DNA from: Polyangium fumosum
GTDB lineage: Bacteria > Myxococcota_A > Polyangia > Polyangiales > Polyangiaceae
Assembly (NCBI RefSeq): GCF_005144585.1
Contig: NZ_SSMQ01000010.1
Span: 124,001 to 188,000 of the forward strand
Direction: 5' to 3'
DNA length: 64,000 bases
Shown here piece by piece: positions 57,378 through 64,000 of this stretch. The translations under genes and the position numbers were made by a program. Numbering within the stretch: position 1 is the stretch's first letter; each line of letters starts with the position of its first letter. Below the pieces are notes generated by a model, which worked only from the letters and a program-made list of their open reading frames with translations, had not been told where the DNA came from and did no database searches.

Positions 57378-58859
57378 ATGAGTTTGCCGATCGCAATCGG
57401 GGACGTGATCGCCGAGAAGTACCGCGTCGATCGCCTCCTCGGCTCCGGCGGGATGGGCGTGGTCGTGGCGGCCACGCACCTCACGCTGCGCACACGCCGC
57501 GCGATCAAGGTGATGCGGCCCCACGGGGTCGGCTCGCCGCTCGGCGTCGAGCGCTTCCTGCGCGAGGCGCGGGCCCTCTCCGAGCTCCGCAGCGCGCACG
57601 TGGCGCGGGTCTACGACGTCGGTCGCCTGCCGAACGACGCGCCCTTCATGGTCATGGAGTACCTCGAAGGACAAACGCTCCTCGCGCGGCTCGCGCAGCG
57701 CGGCCCGCTGCCCGCGGAGGAGGCGGCAGCGTACGTGCTGCACGCGTGCGAGGCGCTCGCCGAGGCCCACGCGCTCGGCATGGTGCATCGCGACCTCAAG
57801 CCCGACAACCTCTTCCTGACCCAGGCCCACGACGGCTCGCCTTGCGTCAAGGTGCTCGATTTCGGCGTGTCGAAGCTCCTCCACGACGAAGGCGAAGGCA
57901 GGGCGCGCACGAGCACCGGCGCGATCGTGGGCTCGCCTCTCTACATGTCGCCCGAGCAGATCAACGGCGCGCATGACATCGACGGGCGCAGCGACATCTG
58001 GGCGATGGGGATCATCCTCTTCCAGCTCGTCACGGGGGAATGCCCGTTCGCCGGGAACAACGTGCTGGAGATCCTCGCGCAGATCGCAACCAAGAAGCCG
58101 CCTCCGCCCTCCACGCTGCGCGAGGAGCTAAAAGCCCCCTTCGACGCGGTGATCCTGCGTTGCCTGGAGAAGGACCGCGCGCTGCGCTACCCGGACGTGG
58201 TGGCCCTTTCGCGTGATCTCGCGCCGCTCGCGCGCTCCGAGCCGGACCCGCCGGCGGCGCTCGTCGCGCGCATCGAGCGCGTGTACGCGATGGCGACGAA
58301 GACGGCCTCGATGTCGACCGCCGCGGAGCCACACGCCGACACGACCGACACGCCCGAGCGCCCGGAGCTGGAGGCTCGAACGCCGGAGCCCGCGCACGCC
58401 GTCGATATCACCTGCACGCCGACGCCATGGACACGCGCGGGGATGCCCATGACGTCTCCGATCGAAGGAACGATGCTCGCCTCGGTGGCCGGCGGGTCGA
58501 CGGGGACACACGTCGCCAAGCCACGGCGCGCCCTGGTGCGGCATTTCGCGGCGGCAGCGATCGTTCTCGCGCTGAGCGCGTCGCTCGGAAAGCTGCTTTC
58601 CCTGATCCACCCCCAGATGCATGCGCCCGCGTCGCAGGTCCCCGCCGCTTCGTCCGACCTGCCGCCTCCCCTCGCCACGACCCATCCGCGGACGGCGTCG
58701 ACGGCTCCGAAGCAGCCCTCGAAAAACGCCTCGAAGATCCCACCGCCGGCCGGGTCCGTCGGGGCCGTGCCGATTTCGTCGGGGTCGACCCATGTGTCGC
58801 CCCCCGCTCGGATGGGTTCGCCCCAGCAAGGTCCCGTTCGGCGTCCCTCCTTCCGGTGA
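57378..58859 (+). CDS. Transmembrane Ser/Thr protein kinase
   Basis: 493 aa. The kinase domain (about 13-285) has all motifs: glycine loop LGSGGMGVVV, Lys in RRAIKVM, catalytic HRDLKPDN, DFGVSKL and SPLYMSPEQING. A Pro/Thr-rich linker leads to one membrane helix (FAAAAIVLALSASLGKLLSL, about 405-425) and a short periplasmic Pro/Ser-rich tail without a sensor fold. This is the usual Pkn-type plan of myxobacteria. The start at 57378 is preceded by GGGGG-rich sequence. Confidence 0.95.
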   Translation: MSLPIAIGDVIAEKYRVDRLLGSGGMGVVVAATHLTLRTRRAIKVMRPHGVGSPLGVERFLREARALSELRSAHVARVYDVGRLPNDAPFMVMEYLEGQTLLARLAQRGPLPAEEAAAYVLHACEALAEAHALGMVHRDLKPDNLFLTQAHDGSPCVKVLDFGVSKLLHDEGEGRARTSTGAIVGSPLYMSPEQINGAHDIDGRSDIWAMGIILFQLVTGECPFAGNNVLEILAQIATKKPPPPSTLREELKAPFDAVILRCLEKDRALRYPDVVALSRDLAPLARSEPDPPAALVARIERVYAMATKTASMSTAAEPHADTTDTPERPELEARTPEPAHAVDITCTPTPWTRAGMPMTSPIEGTMLASVAGGSTGTHVAKPRRALVRHFAAAAIVLALSASLGKLLSLIHPQMHAPASQVPAASSDLPPPLATTHPRTASTAPKQPSKNASKIPPPAGSVGAVPISSGSTHVSPPARMGSPQQGPVRRPSFR

Positions 58860-58893
58860 GTCCCTCCAGACCCCAGGTAGCCCGGGGGGAATC

Positions 58894-59781
58894 ATGACCA
58901 AAGCTGCGATGAAGGATCCCAAGGAGCTCAAGCAGAAGCCTCCGTTCCCAGCGCAGGAGCAGGAGCACCCCGGCGCCGAGTCGGGCATGCAGCCTCGGGC
59001 GGACCACGGCGAGTCGTCGTACCGAGGGCTCGGCCGGCTGAAGGACCGCGTCGCGCTGATCACGGGCGCCGACAGCGGCATCGGGCGCGCCGTCGCGCTC
59101 GCCTACGCGCGCGAGGGCGCGGACGTGGGCATCGCGTACCTGAACGAGCACGAGGACGCGAACGAGACGAGGCGCCTCGTGGAGGAGGCCGGTCGGAAGG
59201 CCGCGCTCTTCCCCGGCGATCTCTCGTCCGACGCCGCGTGCAAGAAGCTCGTGGAGGACGCGGCGAAGGCGTTCGGCCGCATCGACATCCTCGTGAACAA
59301 CGCGGCCGAGCAAGGCAAGGCCGTCGAGTCGTTCGAGGAGCTCGACGCCGAGCGCGTGGAGCGCGCGTTCCGGGTGAACATCCTCTCGATGTTCCACATC
59401 GTCCGGCACGCGCTGCCGCACATGAAGCCGGGGAGCGTCATCATCAACACGTCGTCGATCCAGGCCTACCAGCCGCGGCCGGAGATCCTCGATTACGCGG
59501 CCACGAAGGGCGCGATCGTCACGTTCAGCAAGGGCCTCGCGAAGGCGCTGATCGGGCGCGGGATCCGGGTGAACACGGTGGCGCCGGGGCCGGTGTGGAC
59601 GCCGCTCGTGGTGCAGTCGTTCCCGGCGAACAAGAACGCAGAGTTCGGGCAAAACAGCCCCATGGAGCGGCCCGCGCAGCCGGCGGAGCTCGCGCCGGCG
59701 TACGTGTTCCTCGCGTCGGACGAGTCGAGCTACGTGACCGGCGAGGTGCTCGGGGTCACGGGCGGCAAGCCCCTCGGCTGA
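58894..59781 (+). CDS. SDR-family oxidoreductase (YghA-like)
   Basis: 295 aa. A charged N-terminal extension (about 45 aa, PPFPAQEQEHPG) precedes a Rossmann fold with ALITGADSGIGRAVALAYAR, NNAAEQ, and the catalytic NTSSIQAY ... YAATKG (Tyr-x3-Lys). The extension with the PAQEQE motif is typical of the YghA/general-stress SDR group, NAD(P)-dependent with unknown substrate. It reads ATG 58894 downstream of a GGGGG site. The gene is 34 bp after the kinase, perhaps cotranscribed. Confidence 0.93.
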   Translation: MTKAAMKDPKELKQKPPFPAQEQEHPGAESGMQPRADHGESSYRGLGRLKDRVALITGADSGIGRAVALAYAREGADVGIAYLNEHEDANETRRLVEEAGRKAALFPGDLSSDAACKKLVEDAAKAFGRIDILVNNAAEQGKAVESFEELDAERVERAFRVNILSMFHIVRHALPHMKPGSVIINTSSIQAYQPRPEILDYAATKGAIVTFSKGLAKALIGRGIRVNTVAPGPVWTPLVVQSFPANKNAEFGQNSPMERPAQPAELAPAYVFLASDESSYVTGEVLGVTGGKPLG

Positions 59782-59839
59782 CCGGATCCGGGGGCCGGCC
59801 TTTGGCCCAGCGGCCCCCCTTCCGCTACCCTGCCGGGCG

Positions 59840-62152
59840 ATGTCCTGGCCCACCCGCTCGCTCTGGATCGCAGCCCTCGCCGTGGCGTATGCCGCGGTCG
59901 CGGGGCTCTGGGCGACAGGCGGGGACGGGAGCGCGTGGGTCGCCCTGCTCCTGCCGCTCGCGTGTGGGGTGGGCTGGAGGCTGACCGCGGAGGACAGGCG
60001 CGGCGACGATACGCTCGACCCCGGCGCGCGCTCGGCCGCGCGGCTGACGATCGCCGGCGCCTCGCTCTTCGCCGCCTCGCGATGCGGGGCGAACACCCCG
60101 GGCTTCGTGGCGGGGGAGAACCTCGGCGTCGCGCTCTCGGCGATGGGCTCGCTCTGGGCCATCGCGCGGATCAAGCCGCTCGGCGGGCTCGCCGAGCCGA
60201 GCCCGTCGGCGCGCAGGCTCGACGCCGCCGCGTTCGCCGCGCTCTTCTGGGTGGTCGCGGCAGCGCTGCCGGGCGCGGCCGCGATGTTTCCCGAGCGCAC
60301 CGAGGGGCTCGATCCGCTGCTCATCGACTACGCGACCGTGGCCGCGTCGATCGGCTCGCTCAGCGTGCAGCTCTTCGCGGCGGCGCGGCTCGCGGCCAGC
60401 CGGCGCGCGGAGATCGGCGTGGCGGAGCGGGCGCAGGCGGCGCTCTGGCTCGGCTCGATCGCGCTCGCCGTGGGGATCCTCGCGGCGGCGGCGCGGGTGC
60501 TCCCGCCCGAGCGGGTCTTGCCGATCGCGGTGGTGCTCGCGTCGCTCGGCGCGGCGTTCGCGGCGGCGAGCCGGGAGCCCGAGACGGTGCTCTCGGCCCT
60601 CCGGCTGACGCTCGCGACGACGGGGCTCGTCGCGCCCATCGCGCTCGGCGCGGTCTACACGGCGCACGTGCGGCCGGCCGTCGCGGGCCCGGTGGCGTTC
60701 GGGGCGGCGGGGGCGGCGGCGCTCGCGGCGCTCGTGGCGCAGCGGCTCGCGCATCGGGCGGGGCCCGGGAGCGGGCGGCTCTTGCCGGCGCTTCAGGCCG
60801 CCGCGCGCGCGGCGATGACGCCCGATCCGGAGGAGGCGCTGCGGTCGGCGCTCTTCGAGCTGCGCGGCGCGCTCGGGCAAGGCGGCGAGCCGCCTTCGCT
60901 CTACCGGTTCTTCCCGGCCGAGCAGGTGAGCGTCGATCGCGCCGGCTTCATGCACACGAAAAAGGCCGAGATGCCGCCGCGGCTCGTCGCGCTCGCGGAC
61001 GCGGAGCCCGAGCGGATCCTGCGAATCGAGGTCATGCACGCGGTCTCGGTGCGGAAGCCGGAGGTGCGGCCGCTCATCGCGTGGCTGGAGGACAACCACC
61101 TCTCGGCGGTGAGCGTGGTGCGCGACGCGGACGGCCCGATCGGGGCGCTGACGGTGCCGGCGGGGGCGCGCGTCGCGCCGTCGACGCTCTCGGACGTGCG
61201 GGCGCTGCGGCAGCTCTCGGATCGGCTGGCCGCGGTGCTCGGCGTGTCGTCGATGCTGTCGCGCTCGCGCGAGCGTGAGCTCGTGGCGCGGGACGACCTC
61301 GACAAGATCGGGGCGGAGCGGGCGCGGCTCGCCACGGAGCTCGGGCGTATCGAGGGGCAGTTCGAGGCGGTCGCGAGGAGCTTCGAGCAGCGGGCGCGGG
61401 TCGCGCTCTACAGCCCGGCGGCGCAGGCGGCGGTGCAACGGCTGGAGCAGCTCGCAGCGATGGACGTGCCGGTCACGCTGCTCTCGTCGCCCGGGATCGA
61501 CGCGGTGGCATGGGCGGCGCTCGTGCACCTCGCGTCGGCGCGGAAGAAGGGCGTGATGGTGATCGTGGACGGGACGACCCCGTCCGAGCACGACCCGGCG
61601 AAGTGGCAGGATCGGGTGGCCTCGCCGCTCGCGCGGGCGGCGGGCGGGACGCTCGTGCTGCTCGACGCGCACGTGCTGCCGGAGCTCGTGCAGATGCGGA
61701 TCGCCTCGGGGTTGCCTGCGGACGTGGGGCTCGTGGTGGCGCTGCCGGGCACGGTGGACTCGCTGGCGGCGGGCGGGAAGCTCGCGGAGCCGCTGGCGGA
61801 TCGGCTCGGCGATCGCGCGGTGGCGCTGCCGGCGCTCGCGTCGCGCGGGGAGGATCTGTCGCTGCTCGTGCTGGAGGCGCTGACGCGGATCGGGAAACGG
61901 CTGCGGCAGGCGCCGCTGGGGATCGATCCGCGCGCATTGGCGGCGCTGGTCGATTACGAGTTCCCGGGGAATGACGCGGAGCTCGAAGGAATCCTGTTCC
62001 GAGCGGCGCTCGCGGCCCCGGCGGACGCGCGGGCGGTGACCTTGCGGGAGCTGGAGACGGCGGGGTTCATGGTGCCGCCGGGGAGCGAGCGGCGGGCGCG
62101 CGGGACAGGGCCGCTGCCGCAGCCGCGGAAGAAGCGGTCGTCGAAGACGTAG
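59840..62152 (+). CDS. Membrane protein with degenerate sigma54-activator-like AAA+ domain
   Basis: 770 aa. About eight membrane helices occupy residues 5-310. Residues 325-475 resemble a GAF sensor. A helical linker (LATELGRIEGQFEAVARSFE) precedes a domain with the order of an NtrC-family AAA+ core: LLSSPGIDAVAWAALVHLAS where Walker A should be, AAGGTLVLLDAHVLPELVQM where Walker B and GTLFLDE lie, LGDRAVALPALASRGEDLSL (the R-finger region LRxREDI) and YEFPGNDAELEGILFRA (YxWPGNxREL). Walker A lacks GKE and no GAFTGA loop or DNA-binding helix is seen, so it cannot be an active enhancer-binding ATPase. Probably a sensor that has kept the fold for protein contacts (inference). Confidence 0.82.
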   Translation: MSWPTRSLWIAALAVAYAAVAGLWATGGDGSAWVALLLPLACGVGWRLTAEDRRGDDTLDPGARSAARLTIAGASLFAASRCGANTPGFVAGENLGVALSAMGSLWAIARIKPLGGLAEPSPSARRLDAAAFAALFWVVAAALPGAAAMFPERTEGLDPLLIDYATVAASIGSLSVQLFAAARLAASRRAEIGVAERAQAALWLGSIALAVGILAAAARVLPPERVLPIAVVLASLGAAFAAASREPETVLSALRLTLATTGLVAPIALGAVYTAHVRPAVAGPVAFGAAGAAALAALVAQRLAHRAGPGSGRLLPALQAAARAAMTPDPEEALRSALFELRGALGQGGEPPSLYRFFPAEQVSVDRAGFMHTKKAEMPPRLVALADAEPERILRIEVMHAVSVRKPEVRPLIAWLEDNHLSAVSVVRDADGPIGALTVPAGARVAPSTLSDVRALRQLSDRLAAVLGVSSMLSRSRERELVARDDLDKIGAERARLATELGRIEGQFEAVARSFEQRARVALYSPAAQAAVQRLEQLAAMDVPVTLLSSPGIDAVAWAALVHLASARKKGVMVIVDGTTPSEHDPAKWQDRVASPLARAAGGTLVLLDAHVLPELVQMRIASGLPADVGLVVALPGTVDSLAAGGKLAEPLADRLGDRAVALPALASRGEDLSLLVLEALTRIGKRLRQAPLGIDPRALAALVDYEFPGNDAELEGILFRAALAAPADARAVTLRELETAGFMVPPGSERRARGTGPLPQPRKKRSSKT

Positions 62153-62158
62153 GGGGTA

Positions 62159-62623
62159 TCAGCGAAATGGATTGCGCTTTCGGATGCGCAGGAGGTCGCG
62201 GCGGTTGTGCCGGAGCAACGGGTGCCCCCAGGTCTCGCCTGTCCCCTCCACGCACTCCCGGGCCAGGACCTTGCCGATCTTCTCGTAGCTCATCCCCAGC
62301 GCGCTCTTGAGCTTTTCCGGATGAACATAGGACCCGAGGACGAAGACCCGGTCACGGAAGGAATCCAGCACCTCCGAGGTGACATCTGCCCGCCGATCCG
62401 CTTGGTTGTCGAAATCCACGAGCAAGACCATCAAGCGCTCGGGGTACTTCTGCATTTGGCGATTGTGCTCCCGCTTGAAGCTGTCCCGAACGTTGCCCCA
62501 TCCATTCGCAACTCGCAGGACCTGGATGTTCGGGACCGAAAGCTCGAAGCCGGTGGCGATCTGCCGGTTGGCGTCGTCCTCGGGGAGGATCAGCCAGTGG
62601 GGCTTGTGCTTGTTGACGCTCAT
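62159..62623 (-). CDS. Small partner of the ABC ATPase, possibly TOPRIM-like
   Basis: 154 aa, soluble. HWLILPEDDANRQIATGFEL and MVLLVDFDNQADR place acidic residues at the ends of two predicted strands, as in TOPRIM nuclease folds, followed by RVFVLGSYVHPEKLKSALG and a basic C-terminus. This resemblance is my inference; the family is not named with certainty. ATPase/TOPRIM or ATPase/RloB-type gene pairs are known antiphage modules (PARIS, AbiL, RloAB). It overlaps the ATPase stop by 4 nt. Confidence 0.75.
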   Translation of the reverse strand: MSVNKHKPHWLILPEDDANRQIATGFELSVPNIQVLRVANGWGNVRDSFKREHNRQMQKYPERLMVLLVDFDNQADRRADVTSEVLDSFRDRVFVLGSYVHPEKLKSALGMSYEKIGKVLARECVEGTGETWGHPLLRHNRRDLLRIRKRNPFR

Positions 62624-63729
62624 GCCTCGACGTCACCCTGCAGGAGCGCCTCGATGAGATCACCTTCCACGCCGATACCTTCGAGCGACTTGATGCGCGT
62701 CGGCTCCAGGTGGCTTCGCCGGGACAAGACGAGCGTGTTTTCATCCGAGAAGCGGCGGATGGTCTCCGGGTTGTGGGAGGTCATCAGCACCTGCCCACCG
62801 GACTCGAAGGAGCGCCGAAGCGCGATGACGAAGTGCCCCACCTCGTCGATCGCGAGGTGGCTGTCCGGCTCGTCCCAGAAGCAAAAGATAGGGCCGTATG
62901 CCTCGTTCGCGGCCAGGACGAGCGCGCAGAGGAAGAAGCACTTCTCGCCGTCCGACAGCGCCCCGAACGGCAAAGACAGGCTCCGCTGCCCCTCGCGAAA
63001 CTGGACCTTCAAGCTCCGCGTTTCCCCCCCGACGAGCGGGTTTTGAATGTCCCAGAAATCGGCCCACAACGCCCTGAGATAGCCATCGATGGTCGTGTAG
63101 ACGCGGGGGGAATGGTTCATGAGCCCGGCCAACCACGCGCCCACGTTGCGCGCGTCGCGCTCCGGCCAGAGCGTCTCGCCGGAAGACTCCTCCGTGATCA
63201 GGCTCGGGATCGGCGCCAGGATCACGGAGCGCGCGAGCCAGCGCTTGAAGAGGAAGAGCGGGTCGGTCTCCGATTGCTCCTGGATGATGGGCAAGGCGAT
63301 CAGGTGCCAGTCGACCAGGAAGGCCGCTGGAGCCGTGCGCGAAGATTTGTTCAGGGTGACCTGGGCGTGCTCTCGGGAATAGATGGGCTGCCCGGCCAGA
63401 AGGAGCTCTTCGGTCTGCACCCGGATTTCCTTGAACCCAGGCGGTAGCTCCAGGGTCAGGCGGTACTGGTAGAGTCGACCAGACAGCTCGACGTCCACCT
63501 CGAAGCGCATGGGCTCATCCGTCCTGCCATGAGAGAAATCCCCGACCTTGACGAGCTGCCCGATGCGGTTGGTACCCCGGGCCAAGTCTGCCAGCAGAGC
63601 AAGAACGTGGCGGATCGTCGATTTGCCTGTTCCATTCTTCCCGATGAGGAGCGCCGACGGTTTGTCACCGATGGGCAACTCGAAGTTCTGCAAACATCGA
63701 AAGTTGTGGATGTAAAGGCGCTTGAACAT
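62620..63729 (-). CDS. ABC-type AAA ATPase of a two-gene module
   Basis: 369 aa from ATG 63729 (63756 is possible). It has Walker A LIGKNGTGKSTIRHVLALL near residue 30, the ABC signature FGALSDGEKCFFLCALVL, Walker B PIFCFWDEPDSHLAI with its D-loop, and the H-loop LMTSHNPETIRRF. It is a complete SMC/ABC-like ATPase of the AAA_15/AAA_21 group used in many phage-defence systems. The N-terminal MFKRLYIHNFRCLQNFELPI is also characteristic of that group. Its small partner overlaps by 4 nt. The region between its start and the ArsR promoter contains a Ser/Ala-rich repeat in frame, judged non-coding. Confidence 0.85.
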   Translation of the reverse strand: MFKRLYIHNFRCLQNFELPIGDKPSALLIGKNGTGKSTIRHVLALLADLARGTNRIGQLVKVGDFSHGRTDEPMRFEVDVELSGRLYQYRLTLELPPGFKEIRVQTEELLLAGQPIYSREHAQVTLNKSSRTAPAAFLVDWHLIALPIIQEQSETDPLFLFKRWLARSVILAPIPSLITEESSGETLWPERDARNVGAWLAGLMNHSPRVYTTIDGYLRALWADFWDIQNPLVGGETRSLKVQFREGQRSLSLPFGALSDGEKCFFLCALVLAANEAYGPIFCFWDEPDSHLAIDEVGHFVIALRRSFESGGQVLMTSHNPETIRRFSDENTLVLSRRSHLEPTRIKSLEGIGVEGDLIEALLQGDVEA

Positions 63730-63903
63730 GGGGCCCTGCTGGCAGCGTTCTACCATGATGCAGAGCCGCGGAGACGAGAGAAAGGGGCTCGCGGGCGAGG
63801 ACAAACGGCTGCCCTGGGGGGCGGAAGCAGACGCGGAGGCGGAAGCAGACGCGGGGGGCGGCGGCGTTCGGACATCCTGCGCGGGGCGCCCCCCTCCCCG
63901 CCC

Positions 63904-63932
63904 TTGACAACCGATAAGCATCGGCTTATACG
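63904..63932 (+). promoter_or_regulatory. Promoter and operator of ArsR-type gene
   Basis: TTGACA (63904-63909), a 17-bp spacer and TATACG (63927-63932); the start codon is 6 bp further, so the transcript is probably leaderless. Between the boxes is the palindrome ATAAGCATCGGCTTAT (63914-63929), with 6-nt arms, which resembles ArsR/SmtB-type operators and is well placed for autorepression. Confidence 0.65.
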
Positions 63933-63938
63933 TCAAGC

Positions 63939-64000
63939 ATGGAGAGCGCGGTCGCTGCCGAGAACAAGGTCTTCCAGGCGCTGGCGGACCCCAGCCGCCG
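63939..64000 (+). CDS. ArsR-family regulator, 5' end only
   Basis: The window ends 62 bp into this gene. The 20 codons read MESAVAAENKVFQALADPSR; VFQALADPSRR is the conserved first-helix motif of ArsR-type winged-helix repressors. The metal or other ligand cannot be told because the rest is outside the window. The operator at 63914-63929 supports autoregulation. Confidence 0.75.
   Translation, partial: MESAVAAENKVFQALADPSR

Noticed and set aside
63730-63936. In-frame upstream extension of the ATPase (Ala/Ser/Pro repeats)
   Set aside because: It overlaps the ArsR promoter, has low complexity, and the MFKRLYIHNF start fits the family.

Overview
The window is very GC-rich and reads as chromosomal DNA of a myxobacterium, most likely order Polyangiales (Polyangium/Sorangium type). 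This is inferred from gene content: many lipoproteins with Gly-rich or Cys-rich regions, PEGA-domain proteins, a DUF1552/DUF1592 pair, a Pkn2-type Ser/Thr kinase, RsbR-like PAS-STAS proteins, a Roc-COR GTPase, a fragment of the Rpn/YhgA-like family that is common in myxobacteria, and an alternative complex III/caa3 respiratory operon. No rRNA, tRNA or CRISPR array was seen.

Layout. 0-3.7 kb: PAS-STAS regulator, double GNAT acetyltransferase, delta-60 repeat lipoprotein. 4.1-9.1 kb: an overlapping imelysin / HTTM (gamma-carboxylase-like) / TonB receptor operon behind Fur-box-like palindromes, probably iron uptake. 9.1-14.2 kb: orphan beta-class DNA methyltransferase, hotdog protein, small c-type cytochrome, ferric-reductase-like flavoprotein with a cytochrome b5 partner, secreted VMO-I-like protein. 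14.2-19.2 kb: a phased stem-loop array, then two tandem duplications of envelope proteins (PEGA pair; single-TM Cys proteins). 19.2-32.3 kb: bpt, then a compact 12-gene minus-strand operon encoding alternative complex III (ActABCDEFG), a SCO copper chaperone and an A2-type caa3 oxidase. ACIII oxidises quinol and hands electrons to caa3, replacing bc1. 32.5-47.4 kb: gnd, lipoproteins, an AcpH-like protein, twin XRE regulators, a PLC-like lipoprotein, Roco GTPase, MFS exporter, DsbA-like protein and L,D-transpeptidase. 47.5-55.1 kb: DUF1552/DUF1592 pair, outer-membrane barrel, heme-like lipoprotein, and a 1.3-kb tandem duplication of a lipoprotein gene. 55.1-56.0 kb: a second stem-loop array fused to a truncated Rpn/YhgA-like gene. 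56.0-64 kb: PAS-STAS protein, Ser/Thr kinase, SDR oxidoreductase, a membrane protein with a degenerate sigma54-activator-like AAA+ domain, a two-gene ABC-ATPase/small-protein module of possible defence role, and the start of an ArsR-type repressor.

Most unusual signal: two arrays (14438-14838 and 55125-55529), each of ten units at a 42-43 bp pitch, built on a 19-bp quasi-palindromic core. The core sequences differ but the geometry is the same. In the second array the stem pairs covary, 43 bp is not a multiple of three, and the first hairpin coincides with the breakpoint of the neighbouring 1.3-kb duplication. No known element that I can name matches this.
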